Assembly: GCA_023251335.1 (NCBI GenBank)
Contig: JAHEZA010000012.1
Location: 1 to 14,952 of the forward strand
DNA length: 14,952 bases
From: Chitinophagaceae bacterium
GTDB taxonomy: Bacteria; Bacteroidota; Bacteroidia; Chitinophagales; Chitinophagaceae
Direction of reading: 5' to 3'
Shown: piece by piece, positions 1-7,408 of the stretch
How the letters are laid out: each line of letters opens with the position of its first letter
How positions within the stretch are numbered: position 1 is the stretch's first letter
Program-made: the position numbers and the translations under genes
Notes under the pieces: model-generated
The model's input: only the letters and a program-made list of their open reading frames with translations
Databases searched by the model: none
What the model was told of the DNA's origin: nothing

Positions 1-270
1 TGATGCTGTCGAAAATCATTTGTCAGTAATTTAATCTTTTTATTTTTCTTTCCATCACGCTGTCTTTTTAATGTTAATTGCTGACAAGATGCTTGTTGGT
101 TTTCCAGAGGTAAAAAAGAAAATTGGGTCCATTGAATCCGCTGTCATAAAAAATTTTTTTACAAAAATAAATTCTAATACCGGTGAATGAACAAATAAAC
201 GTAGTTTCTATTTTTTCTTATTTTCCATAGAACTGGTTTGACTTTTGAAGTATTCGTAAAAAAATACATC

Positions 271-1008
271 ATGCCCGAAGGCCCGTCCATTATTATTTTG
301 AAAGAAGAAGTGCAATCCTTTATTGGAAAAAGGATAGTAAAAGTAGAAGGTAATAGTAAACTTGATATTCAGCGTTTATCCGGAAAAGAAATAATTGATT
401 TTAAAAGTTGGGGAAAGCATTTTTTAATTTGCTTTAAAGATTTTATAGTTCGCATACATTTTATGTTGTTCGGCAGTTATCGCATCAACGAACAAAAAGA
501 AGCTGCTCCACGATTGCGCTTAATTTTTAAGAACGGTGAAATAAATTTTTATGCCTGTTCAGTAAAATTTATTGAAGAAGATTTGAACGAAGTGTATGAT
601 TGGACATCCGATGTGATGAGTGATTTTTGGAATCCGAAAGCTGCCAAACAAAAATTAAAAAAAATTCCGAATGCTTTAGTTTGTGATGCGTTGCTCGATC
701 AACATATTTTTACAGGAGTTGGGAATATCATAAAAAATGAAGTGCTTTTCAGAACCCGGATTCATCCTGAAAGTGAGGTTGGCCAATTGCCGGCAAAGAA
801 AGTAAGTGAGCTAATTAAGGAAGCGCGCAATTATTGCTTTGATTTTTTGAAATGGAAAAAGGAATATGTTTTAAGGAAACATTGGCTTGCTCATACTAAA
901 AAAATATGTCCTCGATGCCACATCCCGTTTGTCAAAAAACATTGTGGCAAAAAAAACCGAAGAAGTTTTTTTTGCGAAAATTGCCAGATTTTATATGCAA
1001 AAGAATGA
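271..1008 (+). CDS. Fpg/Nei-family DNA glycosylase (endonuclease VIII-like)
   Basis: Bifunctional base-excision-repair glycosylase/AP lyase that removes oxidised bases and nicks the strand. The ATG at 271 is chosen because it gives MPEGPS: Pro2 (the Schiff-base nucleophile after Met removal) and Glu3 are the catalytic residues of this family. Further visible features are a conserved-type Lys in SWGKH (residue 49), a helix-two-turn-helix with FTGVGNIIKNE (about 147-157), and a C-terminal zinc finger with CxxC pairs at 213/216 and 235/238 and an Arg in the beta-hairpin between them. The length of 245 aa is slightly short for the family (about 260-275). The frame stays open upstream to a TTG at 238, but that start would bury the catalytic proline. 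No good promoter or Shine-Dalgarno is seen. Whether it prefers purine (Fpg) or pyrimidine (Nei) lesions cannot be told from sequence alone; the PEGPS start and compact size lean towards Nei-like. Confidence 0.9.
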   Translation: MPEGPSIIILKEEVQSFIGKRIVKVEGNSKLDIQRLSGKEIIDFKSWGKHFLICFKDFIVRIHFMLFGSYRINEQKEAAPRLRLIFKNGEINFYACSVKFIEEDLNEVYDWTSDVMSDFWNPKAAKQKLKKIPNALVCDALLDQHIFTGVGNIIKNEVLFRTRIHPESEVGQLPAKKVSELIKEARNYCFDFLKWKKEYVLRKHWLAHTKKICPRCHIPFVKKHCGKKNRRSFFCENCQILYAKE

Positions 1009-1059
1009 ACATGTTTTTGGCATTTTCCTTGTTGTCAGAAATATCAAAAAATCAATATT

Positions 1060-1209
1060 ATGATACGCAAATTAAAATCCGGGGAATACCGCCTGTATTC
1101 AAAAAAAGTAAATCCGAAAACGCACAAACGTCGAAATTTAGGAACATTTTCATCAAGGGGAGCAGCGCAAAAACACGAGCAGGAAATTCAATATTTTAAG
1201 AGACATTAA
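1060..1209 (+). CDS. Small conserved basic protein, 49 aa
   Basis: A short gene whose translation starts MIRKLKSGEYRLYSKK, continues VNPKTHKRRNLGTFSS and ends QYFKRH before TAA at 1207-1209. I recognise it from memory as a small protein with the pattern IRKLKSGxYRLYSxK..PKTxKRRNLGTF...A..HE..VQYFKRH, recurrent in Bacteroidota and some other bacteria and normally annotated hypothetical. It is strongly basic (many Lys/Arg), has no signal peptide or membrane segment, and the GEYRLYSKK/RNLGTF strand pattern suggests a small beta-rich nucleic-acid-binding fold; that function is inference. It begins 52 bases after the glycosylase stop on the same strand and may be co-transcribed. It ends 31 bases before the convergent metallopeptidase gene. 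A longer frame across 906-1199 is a shadow of the glycosylase end. Confidence 0.72.
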   Translation: MIRKLKSGEYRLYSKKVNPKTHKRRNLGTFSSRGAAQKHEQEIQYFKRH

Positions 1210-1224
1210 TTGATATCAGATGCA

Positions 1225-1241
1225 GATCATCAGGCATGATC
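1225..1241. terminator. Hairpin between convergent gene ends
   Basis: GATCAT and ATGATC form a perfect 6-bp stem around the loop CAGGC. It sits exactly where the plus-strand small gene and the minus-strand metallopeptidase gene converge, touching the latter's stop codon (1240-1242). No T-tract follows on either strand, so an intrinsic terminator role is only suggested by position. Confidence 0.25.
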
Positions 1242-2094
1242 AAAAACTTCCTGAGGCAAAAGTATCACCTTGGTTTAAATCGCCGGTTTCATAACCTTTT
1301 TTGAACCAGTACATTCTTTGTGCAGAAGTGCCGTGAGTAAAAGAATCCGGAGTTACAGTTCCCTGGTATTCCTGTTGCAATCGATCATCACCAATGGCGT
1401 TGGCAGCATTTAAAGCCTGATCAATATCTTCAGGCTTAATGACATTTTTCATCTTTTGATCGTAATGCGCCCATACGCCGGCATAGAAATCAGCTTGTAA
1501 TTCCAGCCTGACAGAATATTTATTGTATTCAGTTTCGCTTAGCTGCTGCTGAAGTTGCTGCATTTTTTGTGTTACTCCTAAAAGGTATTGCACATGATGG
1601 CCTACTTCATGGGCCACTACATACGCCATGGCAAATTCTCCTGTAGCGCCAAACTGATCCCGCAACTGTTGGGCAAATGAAAGATCAATGTATAAGTTAT
1701 GATCTGCGGGGCAATAAAAAGGTCCGGTAGTTGCACTTGCATTACCGCATCCTGTGGATACCCCGCCACGAAACAAGACAAGAGTAGGATCCGTATAAGT
1801 GCGGCCCATGTCATTAAATAATTTAGTCCATACATCCTCGGTGTCTGCCAGCACCACTTTCACAAATGCAGCCTCTTTGTCATCAGCGGCTTGTTGCTGC
1901 TGAGTCATTTCGGTTTGCTGCTGCTGCGGTTGCTGTATTATTTGACTCAGGTCGTTGATGTCCCCATCGCCCAACAAAAATTTAGCGAGAATAAATATCA
2001 CGCCAATTACACCACCGCCGATTGCCAATCCGCCACCGGAAACTCCCCTGCGGTCATCTACATTTGTGCTTTCTCTTCTGCCTTGCCATTGCAT
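1240..2094 (-). CDS. ypfJ: YpfJ-family neutral zinc metallopeptidase
   Basis: Member of the putative neutral zinc metallopeptidase family (YpfJ/KPN_02809 type, Pfam Zn_peptidase). Order of parts over 284 aa: a charged N-terminus typical of the family (MQWQGRREST..DDRRG), one membrane segment at about 21-41 (glycine- and isoleucine-rich), a Gln-rich linker at about 52-69, then the protease domain. The zinc site is HEVGHH at 162-167, with a downstream RLELQADFYAGVW (196-208) that fits the third ligand region. GCGNA (116-120) and FYCPADHNLYIDL (126-138) are other family signatures. It is probably anchored in the inner membrane with the catalytic domain outside. Its substrate is unknown for the family. 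The start at 2094 is supported by the family N-terminus and a -7 element 39 bases upstream. It lies 102 bp downstream of the crotonase gene on the same strand. Confidence 0.9.
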   Translation of the reverse strand: MQWQGRRESTNVDDRRGVSGGGLAIGGGVIGVIFILAKFLLGDGDINDLSQIIQQPQQQQTEMTQQQQAADDKEAAFVKVVLADTEDVWTKLFNDMGRTYTDPTLVLFRGGVSTGCGNASATTGPFYCPADHNLYIDLSFAQQLRDQFGATGEFAMAYVVAHEVGHHVQYLLGVTQKMQQLQQQLSETEYNKYSVRLELQADFYAGVWAHYDQKMKNVIKPEDIDQALNAANAIGDDRLQQEYQGTVTPDSFTHGTSAQRMYWFKKGYETGDLNQGDTFASGSF

Positions 2095-2129
2095 AATGAT
2101 AAATTTTGATAGAGTTAATTACGTTTCCC

Positions 2130-2149
2130 AAATCAAATATATTTGATTT
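2130..2149 (-). promoter_or_regulatory. Perfect 20-bp palindrome overlapping the metallopeptidase -7 element
   Basis: AAATCAAATATATTTGATTT is self-complementary over all 20 bases. On the minus strand it contains TATATTTG, an exact match to the Bacteroidota -7 consensus TAnnTTTG, ending 39 bases before the start codon of the zinc metallopeptidase gene. A TTG lies 15 bases further upstream, a little close for a -33 element. Because of the symmetry the same -7 box also reads on the plus strand, where no gene follows. It could be a promoter, a dimeric regulator's operator, or both. Confidence 0.45.
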
Positions 2150-2196
2150 TTAATTCCAACAGAACTGAACGATCGAAGTGATTTCCGGAATAAAAA

Positions 2197-2970
2197 TCAT
2201 ATTCTTTTTTTCGCTTTTACTTTTTCCTTAAAAGCTTCTATGGCTTTTTTTGTAAAATCGCTTAGAATTAATCGACCGCTTATAGCAGCTCTTTCTTTTA
2301 AAAGCGTATCCCAATCATCTGTGCCATGCCAAAACATTTTCTTCATTTCCGCCATCGCTTCCGGATTGAAATGTGACAATGAGGTTGAAAGCCTGTCAAT
2401 GGATTCATCCATATCATTTACTGATTGATGTACTTCGGCAAACAATCCTTTTTGTTTGGCCCAGTCAGCGTTGCGCCAGAGTGTAGCGTCTATTGAAAGC
2501 TGGCTAAATGCTGAATCACCGATTTTTCTTTTTATAGCCGGCCCCACAACAAATGGTGCCATGCCAATAGATAGTTCGCTCAATTTTACATCAACGTCTT
2601 TTACGGCTATTGCGTAATCCACAGCAGCAGCAAGGCCTACACCGCCGCCAACACATTTTCCATGAATGCGTCCGATAATCAGTTTAGGACATTTTCGCAT
2701 CTCATTAATTACGTTAGCAAAGCCGGAAAAAAATTCCATTCCTTCTTTTTGACTTTTGATTGTTATCAATTCATCGAAGCTTGCTCCGGCACAAAAAGCG
2801 CCATAGCCTGCACTTTTTAATACCACCACTTTTGAGTCGTGCGTTCCGGCATAATGGATCTCCTGCCTGAGTGCATCTAACATTTTTAGCGGAAGAGAAT
2901 TGCTCTGCGGATGAAAAAATTCAATGGTAGTAATGCCATGTTCTGAATGAGATTTTACATATCCTTCCAT
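2197..2970 (-). CDS. Enoyl-CoA hydratase/isomerase (crotonase) family protein
   Basis: Crotonase-fold enzyme of 257 aa acting on CoA thioesters. The two oxyanion-hole regions are visible: CAGASFDEL (60-68) and GKCVGGGVGLA (104-114). The Glu equivalent to rat hydratase Glu164 is present (LSELSIG, E132), but the Glu144 position (GGG-x-E) is occupied by Gly112. This is a one-glutamate active site, more like Delta3-Delta2-enoyl-CoA isomerases, and the following GMAPF also recalls isomerase sequences. The gene starts 20 bp after the paaZ stop on the same strand, so the two are almost certainly one operon, suggesting a role in phenylacetyl-CoA or similar acyl-CoA breakdown. Whether it is PaaF-, PaaG- or methylglutaconyl-CoA-hydratase-like cannot be settled here, so no symbol is given. 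The C-terminus is Lys-rich. Confidence 0.85.
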   Translation of the reverse strand: MEGYVKSHSEHGITTIEFFHPQSNSLPLKMLDALRQEIHYAGTHDSKVVVLKSAGYGAFCAGASFDELITIKSQKEGMEFFSGFANVINEMRKCPKLIIGRIHGKCVGGGVGLAAAVDYAIAVKDVDVKLSELSIGMAPFVVGPAIKRKIGDSAFSQLSIDATLWRNADWAKQKGLFAEVHQSVNDMDESIDRLSTSLSHFNPEAMAEMKKMFWHGTDDWDTLLKERAAISGRLILSDFTKKAIEAFKEKVKAKKRI

Positions 2971-2990
2971 ATTTTGTACGATTTATTTTA

Positions 2991-5066
2991 CTATTTAGTT
3001 TGTTTTCTTACCATCGTGAGTATCGTCCCGACGCCTATTAACGGGTCTTCTGTTTCATCTAAAATTTCCACATACCATTTTACAATTCCCCTCGGAATAA
3101 GCATTCCTTTTACATGCATTGTTTCCGGAGTTATTTCTTTTAATTCCTGTTCAATTTTTTCTTTGCAGGTCAATTTAATATAAATTTCGGTACCCGGATA
3201 AACCGGCTTTGTAAACCGCAACTCTTCTATTCCATAATTCAATAGAACGGGGTTTTTTTCGTAGCTGTCAACAAACAACCCTGCAGCCGCACTCATAATA
3301 AAGTAACCATGTGCTACCTGTTGCTCGAACATGGTATCTGAGAAATCTGTTGTTTTGATATGTGCATAAAAATGATCTCCACTTAGATCCGCGAACTTAT
3401 CAATATCTTCTGATGTAATTTTTCTTTTCGCTGTAATTAGCTGCTCCCCGATTCTTAATTCTTCAAAATATTTTTTGAACGGATGAATCGTATCTGTTCT
3501 TCCAATAGCTCCGGGTTGATACACATTGGTGATCGCAGTAAGCATCGTTGGCGAACCTTGTACGGCCACTCTCTGCATATAATGTTTTATTCCGCGCAAG
3601 CCTCCCATTTCTTCTCCACCGCCTGCCCGCCCCGGGCCGCCATGAACCAACATGGGCAAAGGCGAGCCATGACCGGTACTTTCTTTGGAGCAATCCCTGT
3701 TGAGCACTAAAATTCTTCCATGATAAGTACCTGCACCTAGAATAAAATTCTTCGAAAATTGTTCGTTTACTGTAACTATCGAACTGCATAAACTTCCCTT
3801 TCCCAATTTAGCAAGAGCAATGACTTCATCAATATTTTTATAAGGCATGATGGTACTCACAGGTCCAAATGCTTCTACAGAATGTGCTTCATCGCTCGCG
3901 AAAGGGTGTTCATTTTTTAAAAGCAACGGACTTATAAAAGCCCCTTTTTTATCATCGGCATCTATCAATTCCACACTGTCCAGGCTGCCATAAATTATTT
4001 GAGAAGAAGCCAATAGTTTTTGCACCTGTTCCAGGACTTCTTTTTTTTGCGATTGTCCCGCGAGCGATCCCATGCGCACTTTTTCATTTTCAGGATTTCC
4101 GATAGTTGTTTCTGCTAAGGATTTGCTGAGTGCCATCCACACATCCTCCATTTTATTTTCGGGAACAAAGATCCTTCGGATGGCGGTGCATTTCTGCCCG
4201 CATTTGGAAGTCATTTCTTTACGTATTTCCTTGATGAAAATATCCCACTCAGGCATCGTTGGCGTTACATCATCCCCAAGAACAATACAGTTCAGAGAAT
4301 CCGCTTCCAGGTTAAAAGGAACATTTTCGCGAAGCACATTCGGATTGGATTTTAAAATTAATCCTGTGGTTGCCGAGCCGGTAAAAGTGATCACATCCTG
4401 CGACGTAACATGATCCAGCATATCTCCTGCGCTTCCGCAAATCAATTGCAGAGCACCTTCCGGTAAAATTTTTGAAGCAATAATTTCTCTTACAACCGCC
4501 TCGGTTAAATAAGAAGTGATAGATGCTGGTTTCACTACCGCGGCTACACCTGCTAATAAATTGACTGCGATTTTTTCCAGCATTCCCCATACAGGAAAAT
4601 TAAAAGCATTGATATGAATTACAACGCCTTCTTTCGGTAGTAAAATGTGCTGTGCTGCAAAAGTGCCGCCTTTGCTTAATCCGATATTTTCTCCGTCCAG
4701 CGCGAAAATTTCATCGGGAAGTTTTCTTCTTAATGATGCATTGGAAAAAAGATTCCCAATGCCACCTTCAATATCAACCCAGCTATCAGCACGGGTTGCA
4801 CCAGTTTTATAACTGAGCTGATAAAATTTTTCTTTGTGTTCCAAAAGGTGAAGCGCCAGTGCTTTCAACATCCTGCCTCTTTCCTGGAAAGTCATTTTTC
4901 TTAACGCCGGGCTTCCTGTTTTTCTTCCATATTCAAGAATAGAAGCAAAATCCAGACCTTTGGTAGTAGCTTTTGCAATTATTTGTCCGTTTACTGCATT
5001 GTATAATTGTTGTCCATCGCCATCGCCTTCTATCCATTTGCCGAGGACATAATTTCCGAGTTTCAT
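2991..5066 (-). CDS. paaZ: PaaZ: oxepin-CoA hydrolase / 3-oxo-5,6-dehydrosuberyl-CoA semialdehyde dehydrogenase
   Basis: Bifunctional cytoplasmic enzyme of aerobic phenylacetate degradation. The C-terminal MaoC-like (R)-hydratase domain opens oxepin-CoA, and the N-terminal aldehyde dehydrogenase oxidises the resulting semialdehyde with NADP. The length of 691 aa is close to E. coli PaaZ (681). Dehydrogenase domain (about 1-515): NAFNFPVWG (153-161), the cofactor loop FTGSATTG (228-235), general base E254 in NLEADS and catalytic C293 in CGQKCTA, which line up with E. coli Glu256 and Cys295. A PaaZ-type segment, HGGPGRAGGGEEMGGLRG, is at 475-492. Hydratase domain (about 530-690): FADLSGDHFYAH (558-569) with the D-x4-H pair D560/H565, then HGYFIMSAAAG (586-596). 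It is first gene of a minus-strand pair with a crotonase. No other paa genes (epoxidase paaABCDE, ligase paaK) are visible. It ends in TAG. Confidence 0.95.
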   Translation of the reverse strand: MKLGNYVLGKWIEGDGDGQQLYNAVNGQIIAKATTKGLDFASILEYGRKTGSPALRKMTFQERGRMLKALALHLLEHKEKFYQLSYKTGATRADSWVDIEGGIGNLFSNASLRRKLPDEIFALDGENIGLSKGGTFAAQHILLPKEGVVIHINAFNFPVWGMLEKIAVNLLAGVAAVVKPASITSYLTEAVVREIIASKILPEGALQLICGSAGDMLDHVTSQDVITFTGSATTGLILKSNPNVLRENVPFNLEADSLNCIVLGDDVTPTMPEWDIFIKEIRKEMTSKCGQKCTAIRRIFVPENKMEDVWMALSKSLAETTIGNPENEKVRMGSLAGQSQKKEVLEQVQKLLASSQIIYGSLDSVELIDADDKKGAFISPLLLKNEHPFASDEAHSVEAFGPVSTIMPYKNIDEVIALAKLGKGSLCSSIVTVNEQFSKNFILGAGTYHGRILVLNRDCSKESTGHGSPLPMLVHGGPGRAGGGEEMGGLRGIKHYMQRVAVQGSPTMLTAITNVYQPGAIGRTDTIHPFKKYFEELRIGEQLITAKRKITSEDIDKFADLSGDHFYAHIKTTDFSDTMFEQQVAHGYFIMSAAAGLFVDSYEKNPVLLNYGIEELRFTKPVYPGTEIYIKLTCKEKIEQELKEITPETMHVKGMLIPRGIVKWYVEILDETEDPLIGVGTILTMVRKQTK

Positions 5067-5385
5067 TTAAGTAGAGATTTTTCAGTTACGATCCGATTGC
5101 ATCAAATTACACGAATTTACACTAATTAAGAAATTAAGAATAGAAAGAAGATTTGGGTACTTGAAAATAAACCGGATTCAAAAGTTCCTAAACTGCCGCA
5201 ACATTTTGAGTCTATTGGCAAGTGCTAAAACCAAACTTTGAAAAGCTGGTTGAAAATTAATTCAACTCAGTATTAGATCTTAATGGTTTTATGAAAAGCC
5301 TGTTCTTTTCAGTTTGAATTTTTAGGGTTCCATTTAACCTTTTTTTAACCCTGTAACAAATACATTTGCCAACTTAAACTTATTT
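5067..5385. other. Divergent intergenic region with short tandem repeats
   Basis: This 319-bp AT-rich spacer separates the divergent paaZ and beta-barrel genes and must hold both promoters. Close to paaZ, 5106-5127 is a near-tandem ATTACACGA / ATTTACACTA / ATT, followed by an exact 8-bp tandem ATTAAGAA (5125-5132 and 5133-5140). Read on the minus strand the first motif is AATTAGTGTAAATTCGTGTA, which resembles short repeats I recall from Bacteroidota intergenic DNA (memory, not searched). No open reading frame is worth calling. Confidence 0.4.
5361..5368 (+). promoter_or_regulatory. -7 promoter element for the beta-barrel gene
   Basis: TACATTTG matches the Bacteroidota -7 consensus TAnnTTTG exactly and ends 17 bases before the ATG at 5386, implying a very short leader. 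No clear TTTG -33 box lies at the usual 17-23 base distance. Confidence 0.45.
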
Positions 5386-6120
5386 ATGAAGAAAATTGTT
5401 TTTGTAGCCATTTCTTGCCTGTTTTTTAGCATGGCATTTTCACAGGATGCCGAACCCTCTACTGCAAAAACAAAGAGTTCAAAAATGAATAACATAGCGG
5501 CTGATCATTTTATGATGCAATTTAGCTATGATCATTGGTCAGGTATGCCGGATAGCATTGACAGCCACCAGTCAGGGTTTTCAAGAGGTTTTAATGCATA
5601 TTTCATGTATAATAAATTTCTAAAAACAAATCCAAAATTAAGTTTGGCGGGAGGATTGGGTGTTAGCACCAGCAATATTTATTTCAAAAAAATGAATGTG
5701 GATTTAATTGCTACTACTCCTACACTTCCATTTACACATCTTGACTCTACCAATCACTTCAAGAAATATAAAGTGGCTACTACTTATCTTCAGATACCCC
5801 TGGAATTTCGGTATTTTTCCAGGCCGGACGAGCCTAACAAAAGCTTTAAGGTGGCAATCGGTGCAAAGGTTGGGACTCTTTTGAACGCGCATTCAAAAGG
5901 GAAAACTATGGAAAATAAAAATGGGCAGGAGATTAACGCTTTTGCTCAGAAAGAGCTCAGCAAAAGATATATAAGTAGCACTCAATATATGGCAACCCTA
6001 CGAATTGGGTATGGCATTTTTTCTGCTTTCGGTTCTTACCAACTCAATAATGTTTTAAAAAACGGCACAGGACCAGGCATGCATTTATTACAGGTTGGCC
6101 TTACTATCAGCGGCTTATAG
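5386..6120 (+). CDS. Outer-membrane beta-barrel protein, unknown function
   Basis: A secreted protein of 244 aa with a clear Sec signal peptide (MKKIVFVAISCLFFSMAFSQ, cleavage near residues 19-20), a short disordered Ser/Thr/Lys stretch, then alternating amphipathic strands separated by turns: FMMQFSYDHW, GFNAYFMYNKF, KLSLAGGLGVSTS, TTYLQIPLEFRYF, FKVAIGAKVG, YMATLRIGYGIFSAFGSYQL, and a final strand LLQVGLTISGL. This pattern, including YLQIPLEFRY and the closing hydrophobic strand, is typical of small PorT/OmpW-like outer-membrane barrels in Bacteroidota. No specific function can be assigned. It is probably monocistronic: a -7 box lies just upstream and a stem-loop overlaps its stop. SecA further downstream belongs to the pathway that would export it, but adjacency need not be functional. 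Confidence 0.8.
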   Translation: MKKIVFVAISCLFFSMAFSQDAEPSTAKTKSSKMNNIAADHFMMQFSYDHWSGMPDSIDSHQSGFSRGFNAYFMYNKFLKTNPKLSLAGGLGVSTSNIYFKKMNVDLIATTPTLPFTHLDSTNHFKKYKVATTYLQIPLEFRYFSRPDEPNKSFKVAIGAKVGTLLNAHSKGKTMENKNGQEINAFAQKELSKRYISSTQYMATLRIGYGIFSAFGSYQLNNVLKNGTGPGMHLLQVGLTISGL

Positions 6121-6125
6121 TGGCC
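6097..6125 (+). terminator. Possible terminator stem-loop at the end of the beta-barrel gene
   Basis: GGCC-tt-ACTAT pairs with ATAGT-GGCC across a 9-base loop, with TT as a bulge. The structure overlaps the TAG stop (6118-6120) and is followed by the pyrimidine-rich TCTCTTTCTC rather than a clean T-tract, so it is a weak candidate. Confidence 0.3.
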
Positions 6126-6182
6126 TCTCTTTCTCATAACTTCTATATGCATTATTTGTATTTCTAAGCAAATCAGATAAAG

Positions 6183-6190
6183 TATTTTTG
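6183..6190 (+). promoter_or_regulatory. -7 promoter element for hflX
   Basis: TATTTTTG is an exact TAnnTTTG match, with a TTTG at 6155-6158 as a loosely spaced (24-base) -33 candidate. It ends 18 bases before the TTG at 6209, almost the same spacing as seen for the beta-barrel gene. It overlaps the alternative TTG start at 6188, which argues against that start. Confidence 0.4.
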
Positions 6191-6208
6191 CTATTTAAAA
6201 CATCTCTA

Positions 6209-7399
6209 TTGATAGAAAAAAAATTAAATTATAATAATCCGGTTAATGCTGTTTTGGTGGCTGTAATTCAAAATGGACAAACTGAGCATTTAATAATAGA
6301 ATACCTCGACGAATTAAAATTCCTTGCCGAAACAGCAGGTGCCACCACACTAAAAACATTCACACAAAAATTAGATCATCCTGATAGCCGCACTTTTGTA
6401 GGAAAAGGCAAACTTGAAGAAATAAAAAATTATGTATCCCGCAAAAATGTGGAATTGGTAATTTTTGATGATGAACTAACCGGTTCGCAGATCTCTAACA
6501 TAGAAAAAGAGTTAAAAGTTTTAGTGATAGATAGAAGCGATTTGATTCTGGACATTTTTGCTGCAAGGGCTAAAACTGCTCAGGCAAAGGTGCAGGTAGA
6601 ACTTGCTCAATACCAATACATTTTACCCAGGTTAAAAGGCATGTGGAAGCATCTTGAAAGACAAGGTGGTGGCATCGGAAGTCGCGGACCTGGAGAAACG
6701 GAAATTGAAACAGACAGGCGGATTGTAAAAGATAAGATCAGCCTGTTGAGAAAGAGGCTAACCGAAATAGATAAACAATCTTTCACCCAGCGCAAAGACC
6801 GCGGTGAATTTATAAGAGTTGCGTTGGTAGGATATACCAATGTTGGGAAATCAACCATAATGAACCTACTGAGTAAGAGTGATGTCTTTGCAGAAAATAA
6901 ATTATTTGCCACCTTGGATACTACCACCCGTAAAGTGGTGTTTGGCAATACGCCATTTCTTTTGAGCGATACGGTTGGTTTTATCAGGAAGCTTCCGCAT
7001 CATCTGATCGAAAGTTTTAAAAGCACCCTGGACGAAGTGAGAGAAGCAGATGTTTTAATTCACGTAGTGGATATTTCGCATCCCCGGTATGAGGAACAAC
7101 TGGCCGTGGTAAATAAAACATTACAGGAATTGAAAAGCTTTGAAAAGCCTGTTATCACTGTATTTAATAAAATGGATCAATATGAGAAAAATACCTTTGA
7201 CCAATGGTTGGATCCATCAGTAAAGCAACAATTATTGGAAGATTTAAAACAGCAATGGCAGGAACACACACATGGTAATTGTGTATTTATTTCTGCCACT
7301 GAAAAAACTAATATTGCGGAACTACGGCAAGTAGTGCTGAACCAGGTCAGAAAATTATACCAGGTAAAATATCCTTACAAAGCGGAATTTTTTTACTGA
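6209..7399 (+). CDS. hflX: GTPase HflX
   Basis: Ribosome-associated GTPase of the OBG/HflX group, known in other bacteria to bind 50S subunits and split stalled or heat-damaged ribosomes. The N-terminal HflX domain carries SRTFVGKGKLEEI and the glycine-rich signature GGIGSRGPGETEIETDRR (about 154-171). The G domain shows G1 GYTNVGKS (208-215), G3 DTVGFIRKLP (254-263), G4 NKMD (320-323) and G5 SATEKTNI (362-369). The frame opens at TTG 6188, but I prefer TTG 6209 (396 aa, giving IEKKLN after Met) because an exact -7 box covers 6183-6190 and a transcript starting there would not contain 6188. No ATG is available before conserved sequence, so a non-ATG start is required either way. The Rieske gene follows after 9 bases. 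Confidence 0.93.
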   Translation: MIEKKLNYNNPVNAVLVAVIQNGQTEHLIIEYLDELKFLAETAGATTLKTFTQKLDHPDSRTFVGKGKLEEIKNYVSRKNVELVIFDDELTGSQISNIEKELKVLVIDRSDLILDIFAARAKTAQAKVQVELAQYQYILPRLKGMWKHLERQGGGIGSRGPGETEIETDRRIVKDKISLLRKRLTEIDKQSFTQRKDRGEFIRVALVGYTNVGKSTIMNLLSKSDVFAENKLFATLDTTTRKVVFGNTPFLLSDTVGFIRKLPHHLIESFKSTLDEVREADVLIHVVDISHPRYEEQLAVVNKTLQELKSFEKPVITVFNKMDQYEKNTFDQWLDPSVKQQLLEDLKQQWQEHTHGNCVFISATEKTNIAELRQVVLNQVRKLYQVKYPYKAEFFY

Positions 7400-7408
7400 T
7401 TCAATAAG

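Noticed and set aside
3..147. Possible minus-strand coding sequence at the window start
   Set aside because: A minus-strand ATG near 146 gives only about 30 codons before a stop, and the other open frame has no start; no recognisable product. I see nothing definite in 1-270.
238..270. N-terminal extension of the DNA glycosylase from a TTG codon
   Set aside because: The family needs the proline directly after the initiator Met as catalytic nucleophile; only ATG 271 provides this.
906..1199. 97-codon plus-strand frame overlapping the glycosylase end
   Set aside because: It runs through the glycosylase zinc-finger DNA in another frame and shows no family pattern; the 49-aa frame at 1060-1209 covers the same DNA with a recognisable product.
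1891..1935. Trinucleotide-like CTG/TTG repeat
   Set aside because: It simply encodes the Gln-rich linker of the metallopeptidase on the minus strand; not an independent repeat element.
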